The translations under genes were made by a program, and so were the position numbers. A DNA stretch of 64,000 nt. Origin: Clostridia bacterium (lineage in GTDB: Bacteria; Bacillota; Clostridia; Christensenellales; Borkfalkiaceae). Positions 48,744 through 56,235 of the stretch are shown here, in pieces. The stretch covers positions 124,001-188,000 of the forward strand of contig JAFQEA010000003.1 in assembly GCA_017399185.1 (NCBI GenBank), given 5' to 3'. The notes under the pieces are model-generated. The model was given only the letters and a program-made list of their open reading frames with translations, was not told the DNA's origin and did no database searches. Position 1 is the first letter of the stretch, and the number at the start of each line of letters is the position of its first letter.

Positions 48744-49037
48744 TTTAGGGGGGTCCTGACGGCATCGCCCTGCAGGGCGAGCCTCAGGATGCAATAACGA
48801 GTAAAAATGCTTGCGGGCAAGCCTTGTATAGTTTAACAGGATAGATTTGGGGGTCCTGACGCCACAACCACTTTTAGTGGTTGGGCTCAGGATGACAACG
48901 TCTCGCTCCAGGTAACAGTAAAGCCGAAAAGGAATCAGGATGCAATAACAAACAAAAATGCTTGCGGGCAAGCTTGTATAGTTTAACAGGATAGATTTGG
49001 GGATCCTGACGCCCCTGAAGGGGCTCAGGATGACAAC
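48744..49037 (+). repeat. Array of three TCCTGA/TCAGGA hairpin repeats
   Basis: Three palindromes with outer arms TCCTGA and TCAGGA lie at 48754-48789, 48854-48892 and 49004-49030, each with a different inner stem (for example ATCGCCCTGCAGGGCGA, ACAACCACTTTTAGTGGTTG, GCCCC-TGAA-GGGGC). The roughly 55-base spacer starting AAAAATGCTTGCGGGCAAGC and ending GGATAGATTTGGGG is repeated before the second and third. Copy 1 of the family is at 26491. A hairpin AAACTTTTTGCC-GTT-GGCAAAAAGTTT (49101-49127) and an AATTCTTAATTCTTC-type AT repeat (49130-49175) fill the rest of the 48649-49236 gap. Confidence 0.8.
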
Positions 49038-49175
49038 GTTTTTGAATAAGCTAACAACGTTTTTAGCAACGTCACGCCTTAAGTTTTTCAAATTTAATAA
49101 AAACTTTTTGCCGTTGGCAAAAAGTTTACCATAATTCTTAATTCTTCACTCTTAATTCTTCATTCTTAATTCTCA

Positions 49176-49222
49176 AACAAAAAGCCCTATAGGCCGATAA
49201 TCGACCTATAGGGCGCTTTTTT
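49176..49222. terminator. Terminator made of two inverted dispersed motifs
   Basis: GCCCTATAGGCCGATAATCG, continuing ACCTATAGGGC (49183-49213), pairs with itself and is flanked by A-run and T-run. It terminates nifJ on the minus strand and could also work on the plus strand. Confidence 0.85.
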
Positions 49223-49236
49223 GTTTAAACTTATAA

Positions 49237-52200
49237 TTACTTATTAGCCAAGTTCTTATAGTTGTTAAGTCTGTTGTTGTTTTCTTCTTCAGCCCTTTCA
49301 AATAACTTTTCAGCAAGTTCAGGTTGAGCTTTTTGAAGTGACGTATAACGTGTTTCGCCTAAAAGGAAGTCCCTATAGCTTTCTGTTGGGTCTTTAGAGT
49401 CAAGCTTGAATGGGTTTTCTTTACCGATAAGCGTTGGGTTATATCTGTATAAGTGCCAGTAACCGCTGTCAACAGCCTTCTTTTCTTCAAGTTGAGAATT
49501 TGACATGTTGATACCGTGGTTGATACATGGTGCGTATGCAATGATGAGTGATGGGCCGTCATAGCTTTCAGCTTCAACGATAGCGTTAAGGAATTGTTGC
49601 TTGTTTGAACCCATAGCGCATTGTGCAACGTAAACGTAGCCGTAGCTCATAGCGATCATACCAAGGTCTTTCTTCTTAACTCTCTTACCGCCGGCAGCAA
49701 ATTTAGCCGTTGCGCCTGTTGGTGTTGCTTTAGAAGCTTGACCGCCTGTGTTGGAGTAAACTTCGGTATCGAGTACTAAAACGTTAACGTCTTCGCCCAT
49801 AGCAAGTACGTGGTCTAAACCGCCGTAACCGATGTCGTAAGCCCAGCCGTCACCACCGAAGATCCAGATTGACTTCTTGATTAAGCAGTCTTTTTGATCG
49901 CGAATCTTTGTGAGTGCAACCTTTAAGTCGCCGCGTGCAGACTTGATTGCCGGTGTTAATAATTCTTCGATAACAGGTGCAAGTGCTTTAGTTACGTCAG
50001 CGCTCTTTCTGTTTTCAAGCCATTCAGTAAGTGCAGCTTTTAATTTGCCCTTAACGCCTAAATCGATAGCTTCCTGGATGGTGTCGGCAAGTTTAGCACG
50101 GCGTTGACCGTAAGCTAAATTCATACCGTAACCGAATTCAGCGTTGTCTTCGAATAAGCTGTTTGCCCATGCAGGACCTTTACCTTGTGCGTTCTTTGTG
50201 TATGGACACGTTGGTGAGCTGCCGCCGTAGATTGATGAACAACCCGTTGCGTTTGCAACAACCATTCTGTCACCGAACATTTGGGTGATAACCTTGATGT
50301 ATGGTGTTTCGCCGCAGCCTGCGCAAGCGCCGGAGAACTCGAATAAAGGCTTATTGAATTGGCTGCCTTTAACGGTTGTTGGTTTAACAGCAGAAGTGTC
50401 AACTTCCGGTAACGTTTCAGAGAATTCGTAGTTTGCTTGGTCGTTCTTGATTGCTTCTTCTAACGGAACCATAACGAGTGCGTTTTGTTTAGCAGGACAT
50501 ACGTTTACGCAAACGCCGCAACCCATACAGTCGAGTGGTGAAACTTGCATTCTGAATTCCAAGCCCTTTAATTGCATTGCAGGTCTTGTTGCATAAGTTT
50601 CTGGTTTTTCGATGCCAGCTTGGTTAAGTACTGGGCGTAAGCAAGCGTGTGGGCAAACGAAAGCACATTGGTTACATTGGATACAGTTTTCAGGAATCCA
50701 TTTTGGAACTTTAACTGCAACGCCGCGTTTTTCAAATTTGGTTGTACCTGTTGGAACTGAACCGTCAGCGTTAAATGCAGATGCAGGTAATTTGTCACCT
50801 TCAAGTGCGGTGATTGGGTGGATAACTTCCTGGAAGTATTTATCGTCAGCAAGCTTTGGTGCTTGTGCGCCTGTGGTTGCGGTTTCCCAAGCTTGTGGAA
50901 CTTCAATCTTGATAAGTGAGCTGATTGCGCCGTCGATTGCGTCGCAGTTAGCTTTAACAACAGCGTCACCCTTCTTGCCGTAGGTTGATTTAACCTTTTC
51001 CTTCATGTAAACTTCAGCTTCAGCGTAAGGGATAATGTTTGCAATGTTAAAGAACGCTGCTTGTAATACCATGTTCTGGCTCTTTGGGCTGCCGGCTTTC
51101 GTTGCAACGGCTAAAGCGTCGATAACGTAAAGCTCTGCGTGCTTTTTAGCAAGCAATCTCTTCATGTCAGCAGGTAAGTGTTCGTCAAGTGCTTGGGCTG
51201 TGTTCCAAGCGCAGTTTAATAAGAACTTGCCGCCAGCCTTTAAGTCGTTTACCATGTTATAACGTGTTACGTATGATGGGTTATGGCAAGCGATGAAGTC
51301 TGCTGAATCGATAAGGTATGAAGATTGGATTGGTGTATCGCCAAATCTTAAGTGTGATACCGTGATACCGCCTGACTTTTTGGAGTCGTAGAAGAAGTAG
51401 CCTTGTACGTACTTATCTGTGTGGTCACCGATAATCTTGATAGAGTTCTTGTTAGCACCAACGGTACCGTCAGAGCCTAAACCGTAGAACTTGCAGGAAA
51501 CCGTGCCTTGTGGTGCAGCGTCGTATTTTTCGCTGAAGTCAAGTGACGTGTTTGTAATATCGTCATAGATACCAACTGTAAAGTGGTTCTTTGGTTTGTC
51601 TTGTTCAAGGTTTTGATAGATTGAACGAATCATTGATGGGTTAAATTCTTTTGAACCTAAACCGTATCTGCCGCCAACAACCTGAATGCGCTTTTTAGCG
51701 TCGAATAATGCTGTACATACGTCTAAATATAATGGTTCACCTAATGAGCCAGGTTCTTTAGTTCTGTCTAATACAGCAATCTTCTTTGTTGTTCTTGGTA
51801 ATGCCTTTAAGAAAGCTTTTGCAGCGAAAGGTCTGTAAAGTCTAACCTTTAATAAGCCGTACTTTTTGCCTTCAGCATTTAATTTGTTGATTGTTTCTTC
51901 AACAGCTTCAGCACCGCTACCCATGATAACGATAACTTCTTCCGCATCAGGTGCACCAACGTAGTCGAAAAGGTGATAGTTTCTGCCGGTTAATTTGTTA
52001 ACCTTGTCCATCATCTTTTGTACGATTGCAGGTGTTGCTTCGTAGTACTTGTTAGCAGTTTCTCTGTTTTGGAAGTAGGTATCAGCGTTTTGTGCAGTAC
52101 CTTTTTGGATTGGGTGGTCTGGGTTTAATGCCCTTGAACGGAAGTCTTCAATGTCCTTCATGTCAACAAGGGCTTTCATTTCGTCGTATTCAATAGCGTC

Positions 52201-52743
52201 GATCTTTGATACTTCGTGACTGGTTCTGAAGCCGTCAAAGAAGTGTAAGAAAGGAACTTTTGATTTTAATGTGGAAAGATGTGCAACAAGACCTAAATCC
52301 ATTACTTCCTGAACAGAGCCGCTTGCTAAAAGTGCAAAGCCTGTTTGACGGCATGCCATTACGTCAGAGTGGTCGCCGAAAATGTTAAGTGAGTGTGCTG
52401 CAAGGGCACGTGCACTTACGTGGAATACTGTTGGTAATAATTCGCCTGAAATCTTGTACATGTTAGGAATCATAAGTAACAAGCCTTGGCTTGCCGTGTA
52501 GGTTACGGTAAGCGCACCTGCTGCTAATGAGCCGTGTACAGCGCCTGCTGCGCCGCCTTCGGATTGCATTTCAGCAAGGCGAAGCTTTTGGCCAAACATG
52601 TTAACTCTTCCGGCAGTTGCCCATTCGTCAGCAACTTCCGCCATTGGGGATGATGGGGTAATTGGGTAGATAGCGGCTACTTCAGAGAAAGCATACGCTA
52701 CGTGACTTGCGGCGGTATTGCCGTCGATTGTCATCTTTTTCAT
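49237..52743 (-). CDS. nifJ: Pyruvate:ferredoxin (flavodoxin) oxidoreductase
   Basis: The 1168-residue single-chain enzyme oxidises pyruvate with CoA to acetyl-CoA, CO2 and reduced ferredoxin, the central step of anaerobic fermentation. Domains are in the usual order: an N-terminal pyruvate-binding domain (AYPITPSSPMAE), a CoA/gamma domain, an inserted 2x[4Fe-4S] ferredoxin domain (CIQCNQCAFVCPHACLRP and CMGCGVCVNVCPAKQ, about residues 690-765), then the TPP domain with FSGACAGCGETPY, GDGWAYDIGYGGLDH and TEVYSNTGGQ. The length is normal. It is monocistronic with a consensus promoter and an AATCCTCCGAC (complement of GGAGG) SD. Codon choice is that of a highly expressed gene. Confidence 0.98.
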   Translation of the reverse strand: MKKMTIDGNTAASHVAYAFSEVAAIYPITPSSPMAEVADEWATAGRVNMFGQKLRLAEMQSEGGAAGAVHGSLAAGALTVTYTASQGLLLMIPNMYKISGELLPTVFHVSARALAAHSLNIFGDHSDVMACRQTGFALLASGSVQEVMDLGLVAHLSTLKSKVPFLHFFDGFRTSHEVSKIDAIEYDEMKALVDMKDIEDFRSRALNPDHPIQKGTAQNADTYFQNRETANKYYEATPAIVQKMMDKVNKLTGRNYHLFDYVGAPDAEEVIVIMGSGAEAVEETINKLNAEGKKYGLLKVRLYRPFAAKAFLKALPRTTKKIAVLDRTKEPGSLGEPLYLDVCTALFDAKKRIQVVGGRYGLGSKEFNPSMIRSIYQNLEQDKPKNHFTVGIYDDITNTSLDFSEKYDAAPQGTVSCKFYGLGSDGTVGANKNSIKIIGDHTDKYVQGYFFYDSKKSGGITVSHLRFGDTPIQSSYLIDSADFIACHNPSYVTRYNMVNDLKAGGKFLLNCAWNTAQALDEHLPADMKRLLAKKHAELYVIDALAVATKAGSPKSQNMVLQAAFFNIANIIPYAEAEVYMKEKVKSTYGKKGDAVVKANCDAIDGAISSLIKIEVPQAWETATTGAQAPKLADDKYFQEVIHPITALEGDKLPASAFNADGSVPTGTTKFEKRGVAVKVPKWIPENCIQCNQCAFVCPHACLRPVLNQAGIEKPETYATRPAMQLKGLEFRMQVSPLDCMGCGVCVNVCPAKQNALVMVPLEEAIKNDQANYEFSETLPEVDTSAVKPTTVKGSQFNKPLFEFSGACAGCGETPYIKVITQMFGDRMVVANATGCSSIYGGSSPTCPYTKNAQGKGPAWANSLFEDNAEFGYGMNLAYGQRRAKLADTIQEAIDLGVKGKLKAALTEWLENRKSADVTKALAPVIEELLTPAIKSARGDLKVALTKIRDQKDCLIKKSIWIFGGDGWAYDIGYGGLDHVLAMGEDVNVLVLDTEVYSNTGGQASKATPTGATAKFAAGGKRVKKKDLGMIAMSYGYVYVAQCAMGSNKQQFLNAIVEAESYDGPSLIIAYAPCINHGINMSNSQLEEKKAVDSGYWHLYRYNPTLIGKENPFKLDSKDPTESYRDFLLGETRYTSLQKAQPELAEKLFERAEEENNNRLNNYKNLANK

Positions 52744-52823
52744 TAAAAAAATCCTCCGACTTTATATTTGCTAATGTGATGTGTGGCGCGTATTTAACGT
52801 AAAAGTTACGCGCACCATTTAAT

Positions 52824-52852
52824 ATTATAAAATAACAATTTAATAATGTCAA
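52824..52852 (-). promoter_or_regulatory. Promoter of nifJ
   Basis: Minus-strand TTGACA (52852-52847) and TATAAT (52829-52824) are perfect with 17 bases between. The leader holds a TGGCGCGT/ACGCGCACCA hairpin (about 52782-52815). Confidence 0.9.
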
Positions 52853-52995
52853 TGCGTTTTTACAAAATTTTGCAATATTTTTACAAAAAATGTGCTAAAA
52901 ATGATTTTTTTTATTTTAAAGTGATAAAAAGCGGTCTTATTTATGGCGTTTTATGACATTTTTATTGACCTTGGCTTTTGTCGGCTGGTTTTCAC

Positions 52996-53024
52996 TTGAC
53001 AAAGTGGTCATTTATCGGTAAACT
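52996..53024 (+). promoter_or_regulatory. Promoter of the 5'-nucleotidase-like gene
   Basis: TTGACA at 52996-53001 and TAAACT at 53019-53024 are 17 bases apart. A terminator-like hairpin lies between this promoter and the gene. The remainder of the 52744-53139 gap is AT-rich with nothing recognised. Confidence 0.7.
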
Positions 53025-53079
53025 TAACCTATGCTAAAAATTGGCGTGTATTAAGCTTGCTTATTCAGGGCAGATTTTT

Positions 53080-53119
53080 AAAAAAGTCGGTCTATAAGTC
53101 GGTTATCGGCACTTTTTTT
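53080..53119 (+). terminator. Attenuator-like terminator with the dispersed motif in a leader
   Basis: AAAAAAGTCGGTCTATAAGT, then CGGTTATCGGCACTTTTTTT: outer arms AAAAAAGT and ACTTTTTT enclose a motif copy (53086-53112). It lies after the promoter at 52996 and 20 bases before the gene's start, so it could act as an attenuator. Confidence 0.65.
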
Positions 53120-53139
53120 GGTCTTTTAAGGAGATTTTT

Positions 53140-54678
53140 ATGAAAAAAATTACAAAAATCGCGTTAAGCCTTATACTTGTTATTGCGATGATGCTTACAG
53201 TTGCCTGCACGGTTGTCGGCGGTGATAACACGGGTACAAGCTCTGGCAGTCAATCACAAACGGGTACTAATTCGGGCAGTCAGTCCCAGACAGGTTCAAA
53301 TTCCCAAACGGGTTCAAACGGCAGCCAAAATCCGTCAACGCAGGAAAGCATCGTCACCATTGACTTTTACGTTATGAACGACCTGCACGGTATGATTGAA
53401 GACAGCGACACCCAGCCCGGCGTTGATGAATTCACAACCTATATGTTTGAACGCTACGCTGATACCGCCGCGCACGAAGTCTTATTGTCATCTGGCGATA
53501 TGTGGCAGGGGAGCGTGGAATCTTCTTCCAATAAAGGCGCGCTTATGACCGAGTGGATGAACTACGTCGGCTTTGAAGCAATGACGCTTGGTAACCACGA
53601 ATACGATTGGGGCGGCGATGCAATAGTTGAAAACGCTAAAAACGCTGAATTCCCCTTTTTAGGTATTAATATTTTGGTTGACGGCGAGCCAGCGCCTTAC
53701 TGTCAGCCGTCAGTTATCCTTGAGCGCGGCGGCGTTAAAATTGGCGTTATCGGCGCAATGGGTGACGTTTTAAGTTCAATCTCCGGTGAATTTACCGATG
53801 ATTTATATTTTGTTAAGGGTGCGGAGCTTACCCTTGCCGTTCAAAAGGAAGCTGCAAGGTTGAGAAACGATGAAAACTGCGATATAGTTGTTTACAGCCT
53901 GCACGAAGGATTTGAAGACGGTTACGACACCATTTTATCAAATAAAAACAGCGGCAGGGGCTACGTTGATATCGTGTTTGAAGGCCACAGCCACAGCAGA
54001 TACAAAAAGATTGACGAATACGGTGTTTACCATATTCAGGGCGGTGGCTACAACCAGGCGATAAGCTACGCGCGCTTTGTTGTTGATAGGGTAAATGATT
54101 CTGTAAGGATTCAAAACCCAGGCTATCTTACCAATAACGTTTACTCAAGCAGTACGCTTACAGATGACCCTATCGTGGATACGCTTATGGATAAATACTT
54201 CCCCGACAGCGACCCATATAACGATATTTTAGGCTACAACCGCACATACCGTAGCGAAAATGCAATCGTATCAAAGGTTGCCCAGCTTTACCTTGAAAAG
54301 GGCTTGGAGTTCTGGGGCGATGATTATCAAATTGTTTTAGGCGGCGGTTATCTTAACACCCGTAAGCCTTACGACCTTGATGCGGGCAACTTAACCTATG
54401 CAGATATCTTTACCATTTTGCCTTTTGATAACGACCTTATCCTTGGTAAGATAAAGGGTAGTGACTTAACCAGAAACTTTATCGAAAAGTCTACTTACAC
54501 CAACGCGATAAACGGCAACCTTTGCGATAATATCGTAAGCACGCAATACTACTATATTGTGGTTGATAGCTACACGGCGTTTTATTCCTGGAACAACATC
54601 ACGATTGTTGACAGGATACCCGGTCTTTACGCAAGGGACTTGTTGAGCGACTTTGTTGCCGAAAACGGCTGGGCATAA
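53140..54678 (+). CDS. Secreted 5'-nucleotidase/metallophosphatase lipoprotein
   Basis: The 512-residue product has a signal peptide with lipobox MLTVAC (Cys 23) and a Ser/Gly/Gln/Thr-rich linker of QSQTGSNSG repeats (about 30-65). A calcineurin-like metallophosphatase domain carries NDLHGMIED, SSGDMWQGS, TLGNHEYDWG and FEGHSHSRY metal-ligand motifs, and a 5'-nucleotidase C-terminal domain (about 350-510) follows. This is the UshA/5'-nucleotidase family, which hydrolyses nucleotides or UDP-sugars outside the cell to supply nucleosides and phosphate. The specific substrate is unknown. The ATG follows AAGGAG. The HAD phosphatase gene follows after 16 bases. Confidence 0.92.
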   Translation: MKKITKIALSLILVIAMMLTVACTVVGGDNTGTSSGSQSQTGTNSGSQSQTGSNSQTGSNGSQNPSTQESIVTIDFYVMNDLHGMIEDSDTQPGVDEFTTYMFERYADTAAHEVLLSSGDMWQGSVESSSNKGALMTEWMNYVGFEAMTLGNHEYDWGGDAIVENAKNAEFPFLGINILVDGEPAPYCQPSVILERGGVKIGVIGAMGDVLSSISGEFTDDLYFVKGAELTLAVQKEAARLRNDENCDIVVYSLHEGFEDGYDTILSNKNSGRGYVDIVFEGHSHSRYKKIDEYGVYHIQGGGYNQAISYARFVVDRVNDSVRIQNPGYLTNNVYSSSTLTDDPIVDTLMDKYFPDSDPYNDILGYNRTYRSENAIVSKVAQLYLEKGLEFWGDDYQIVLGGGYLNTRKPYDLDAGNLTYADIFTILPFDNDLILGKIKGSDLTRNFIEKSTYTNAINGNLCDNIVSTQYYYIVVDSYTAFYSWNNITIVDRIPGLYARDLLSDFVAENGWA

Positions 54679-54694
54679 GGTTTGGTCGCGTTTT

Positions 54695-55405
54695 ATGAGA
54701 TACGATAGCGTAATTTTTGACCTTTACGGCACTTTGGTTGACATTTTAACAGATGAAACCCCGCAATCCTTTTGGCAAAGCATTGCTAATTTGTATAAGG
54801 AAAGGGGTGCAAATTACACGGCGGATGAAGTCCGTGACGGCTACTTTGAAGCAATTAATCTTCAGCGCGTAAATAAGGATGAGTTTTTTGAGCCCGACTT
54901 ATATAAGGTGTTTAACAGATTGTTTGCACTAAAAAGCGTAGTGGTTACAAGGGCGGATATAAAGCAAGTTGCCATTAAATTCAGACAGCTTTCAACAGTC
55001 AAGCTTTTGGTTTATACGGGCGTTAAGGAAGCTTTAATTAAGCTAAAGGAAAATGGCGTTAAAATTTATCTTTTATCAAACGCACAAGCGCTTTTTACTA
55101 TGTATGAGCTTAAAAGCCTTGGGCTTGATAAGCTGTTTGACGATATATTTATTTCGTCAGACTGGGCAATATCAAAGCCGTCCGAAAGGTTTTTTGAGCT
55201 TCCTATCAAAAAGCACCGCTTAAACGCTAAAAGAACGCTTATGGTGGGCAACGACCCCGTTTGTGATATTTTGGGTGCAAAAAAAATGGGGCTTGATACC
55301 GCTTATTTTAAAACGGAAACTTCCCCAAAAGATATAACGCCGGACGCAAATTATTTATTTGACGGCTGTCAGATTGATAAAATTGTCGAGATAGTTTTGG
55401 ACTGA
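54695..55405 (+). CDS. HAD-superfamily hydrolase (YjjG-like)
   Basis: The 236-residue product has the HAD motifs: DLYGTLVD (motif I, nucleophile and acid/base Asp near residue 9), LLSNAQ (motif II), a Lys near residue 150 (SKPSERFFELPIKKH) and VGNDPVCDILGAKKMG (motif IV). It has an alpha-helical cap like YjjG/YfnB-type nucleotidases and phosphoglycolate phosphatases. The substrate is uncertain; the upstream 5'-nucleotidase suggests nucleotide salvage. The ATG at 54695 is chosen because it gives the family N-terminus; the upstream extension would overlap the nucleotidase gene. Confidence 0.88.
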   Translation: MRYDSVIFDLYGTLVDILTDETPQSFWQSIANLYKERGANYTADEVRDGYFEAINLQRVNKDEFFEPDLYKVFNRLFALKSVVVTRADIKQVAIKFRQLSTVKLLVYTGVKEALIKLKENGVKIYLLSNAQALFTMYELKSLGLDKLFDDIFISSDWAISKPSERFFELPIKKHRLNAKRTLMVGNDPVCDILGAKKMGLDTAYFKTETSPKDITPDANYLFDGCQIDKIVEIVLD

Positions 55406-55442
55406 AAAGAATAGATATAAATTTTAAAAATTAATAAAAAGT

Positions 55443-55495
55443 TAAGCTATAAGGCGGTTATCGGCACTTTTTAGTGCTAATAACCGCCTTTATTA
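55443..55495. terminator. Bidirectional terminator with the dispersed motif
   Basis: AAGGCGGTTAT and its complement ATAACCGCCTT pair around a 17-base loop that itself contains GCAC/GTGC. GCTATAAGGCGGTTATCGGC (55446-55465) is the motif copy. It serves the convergent HAD and dut genes. Confidence 0.8.
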
Positions 55496-55500
55496 TCAGT

Positions 55501-55944
55501 TTATTTTTGCCCTGTTGAGCCAAATCCGCCCTGACCGCGCGTTGTGTCGGATAAATCGTCACACGGGGAAAAATTGCATTTAAGATAAGGCGTGATAACA
55601 ATTTGCGCAATTCTTTCGCCGCAAACAACCGTTTGCGGTGCGCTTGAGTGGTTATGCAGGCAAACCAAAACTTCACCGCGATAGTCGCTGTCAATAACGC
55701 CAACCTTGTTTGCAGGGGCAAGCCCTTTTTTTGTGGCAAGGCCGCTTCTTGCATAAATAAGCCCAACGTAGCCTTCAGGGATTTCAAAGGATAACTGCGT
55801 GCTTATAAGCTGTGACTGACCCGGTAAAATCGTTGTGTCATCGGACGCCGAATACAGGTCCGCCCCGGCAGAAAAATCAGAGCCATAAGTGGGGATAACC
55901 GCCCTATTGCCCAACTTTTTGATTTTTAAAGTCATAGTTTCCAT
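55501..55944 (-). CDS. dut: Deoxyuridine 5'-triphosphate nucleotidohydrolase
   Basis: The 147-residue product is the trimeric dUTPase, turning dUTP into dUMP and pyrophosphate so that uracil stays out of DNA. All five motifs are visible: SDFSAGADLYSA, YARSGLATKKG, ANKVGVIDSDYRGEVLVCLHN, GERIAQIVI and the flexible GFGSTG end. The ATG at 55944 follows AAAGGCGGTG. It is monocistronic with a consensus promoter. Together with ung it forms the window's uracil-defence pair. Confidence 0.97.
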   Translation of the reverse strand: METMTLKIKKLGNRAVIPTYGSDFSAGADLYSASDDTTILPGQSQLISTQLSFEIPEGYVGLIYARSGLATKKGLAPANKVGVIDSDYRGEVLVCLHNHSSAPQTVVCGERIAQIVITPYLKCNFSPCDDLSDTTRGQGGFGSTGQK

Positions 55945-55974
55945 AAAAAGCACCGCCTTTTGTTGCTATATTTT

Positions 55975-56003
55975 ATTATACCAAATAATTGCCGCCTTGT
56001 CAA
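55975..56003 (-). promoter_or_regulatory. Promoter of dut
   Basis: Minus-strand TTGACA (56003-55998) and TATAAT (55980-55975), perfect, 17 bases apart. Confidence 0.9.
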
Positions 56004-56112
56004 CGTTTATTTTGTGTGTTGCGTAATCCCTTTCAGCTTGCGTGCGTATTGTGTGCGCACGATGAATTATTTAATAAAATAACATAAACTTTTAATATAG
56101 GGGCAAAATCCC

Positions 56113-56141
56113 TTGACTTAAAAAAATAATTGTTTAATAAT
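56113..56141 (+). promoter_or_regulatory. Promoter of the ABC exporter operon
   Basis: TTGACT at 56113-56118 and AATAAT at 56136-56141 are 17 bases apart, in an AT-rich stretch, so the assignment is moderate. Confidence 0.55.
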
Positions 56142-56235
56142 TATTAAAATTGCTTATTTAATGGGCAAATTTGCGGCAAGCATTTGGGGGCTTGCACGCT
56201 TAATAGGGTTTAAATTTTTACAAGGGGAAGCCTTT

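Noticed and set aside
41092..49037. CRISPR array
   Set aside because: The repeats here are palindromic, of unequal spacing and without unique spacers of even length; no cas genes are present.
48723..49091. Minus-strand open frame of 122 codons
   Set aside because: It runs through the hairpin repeats and terminator; its peptide consists of translated repeat units, and no SD or family match is visible.
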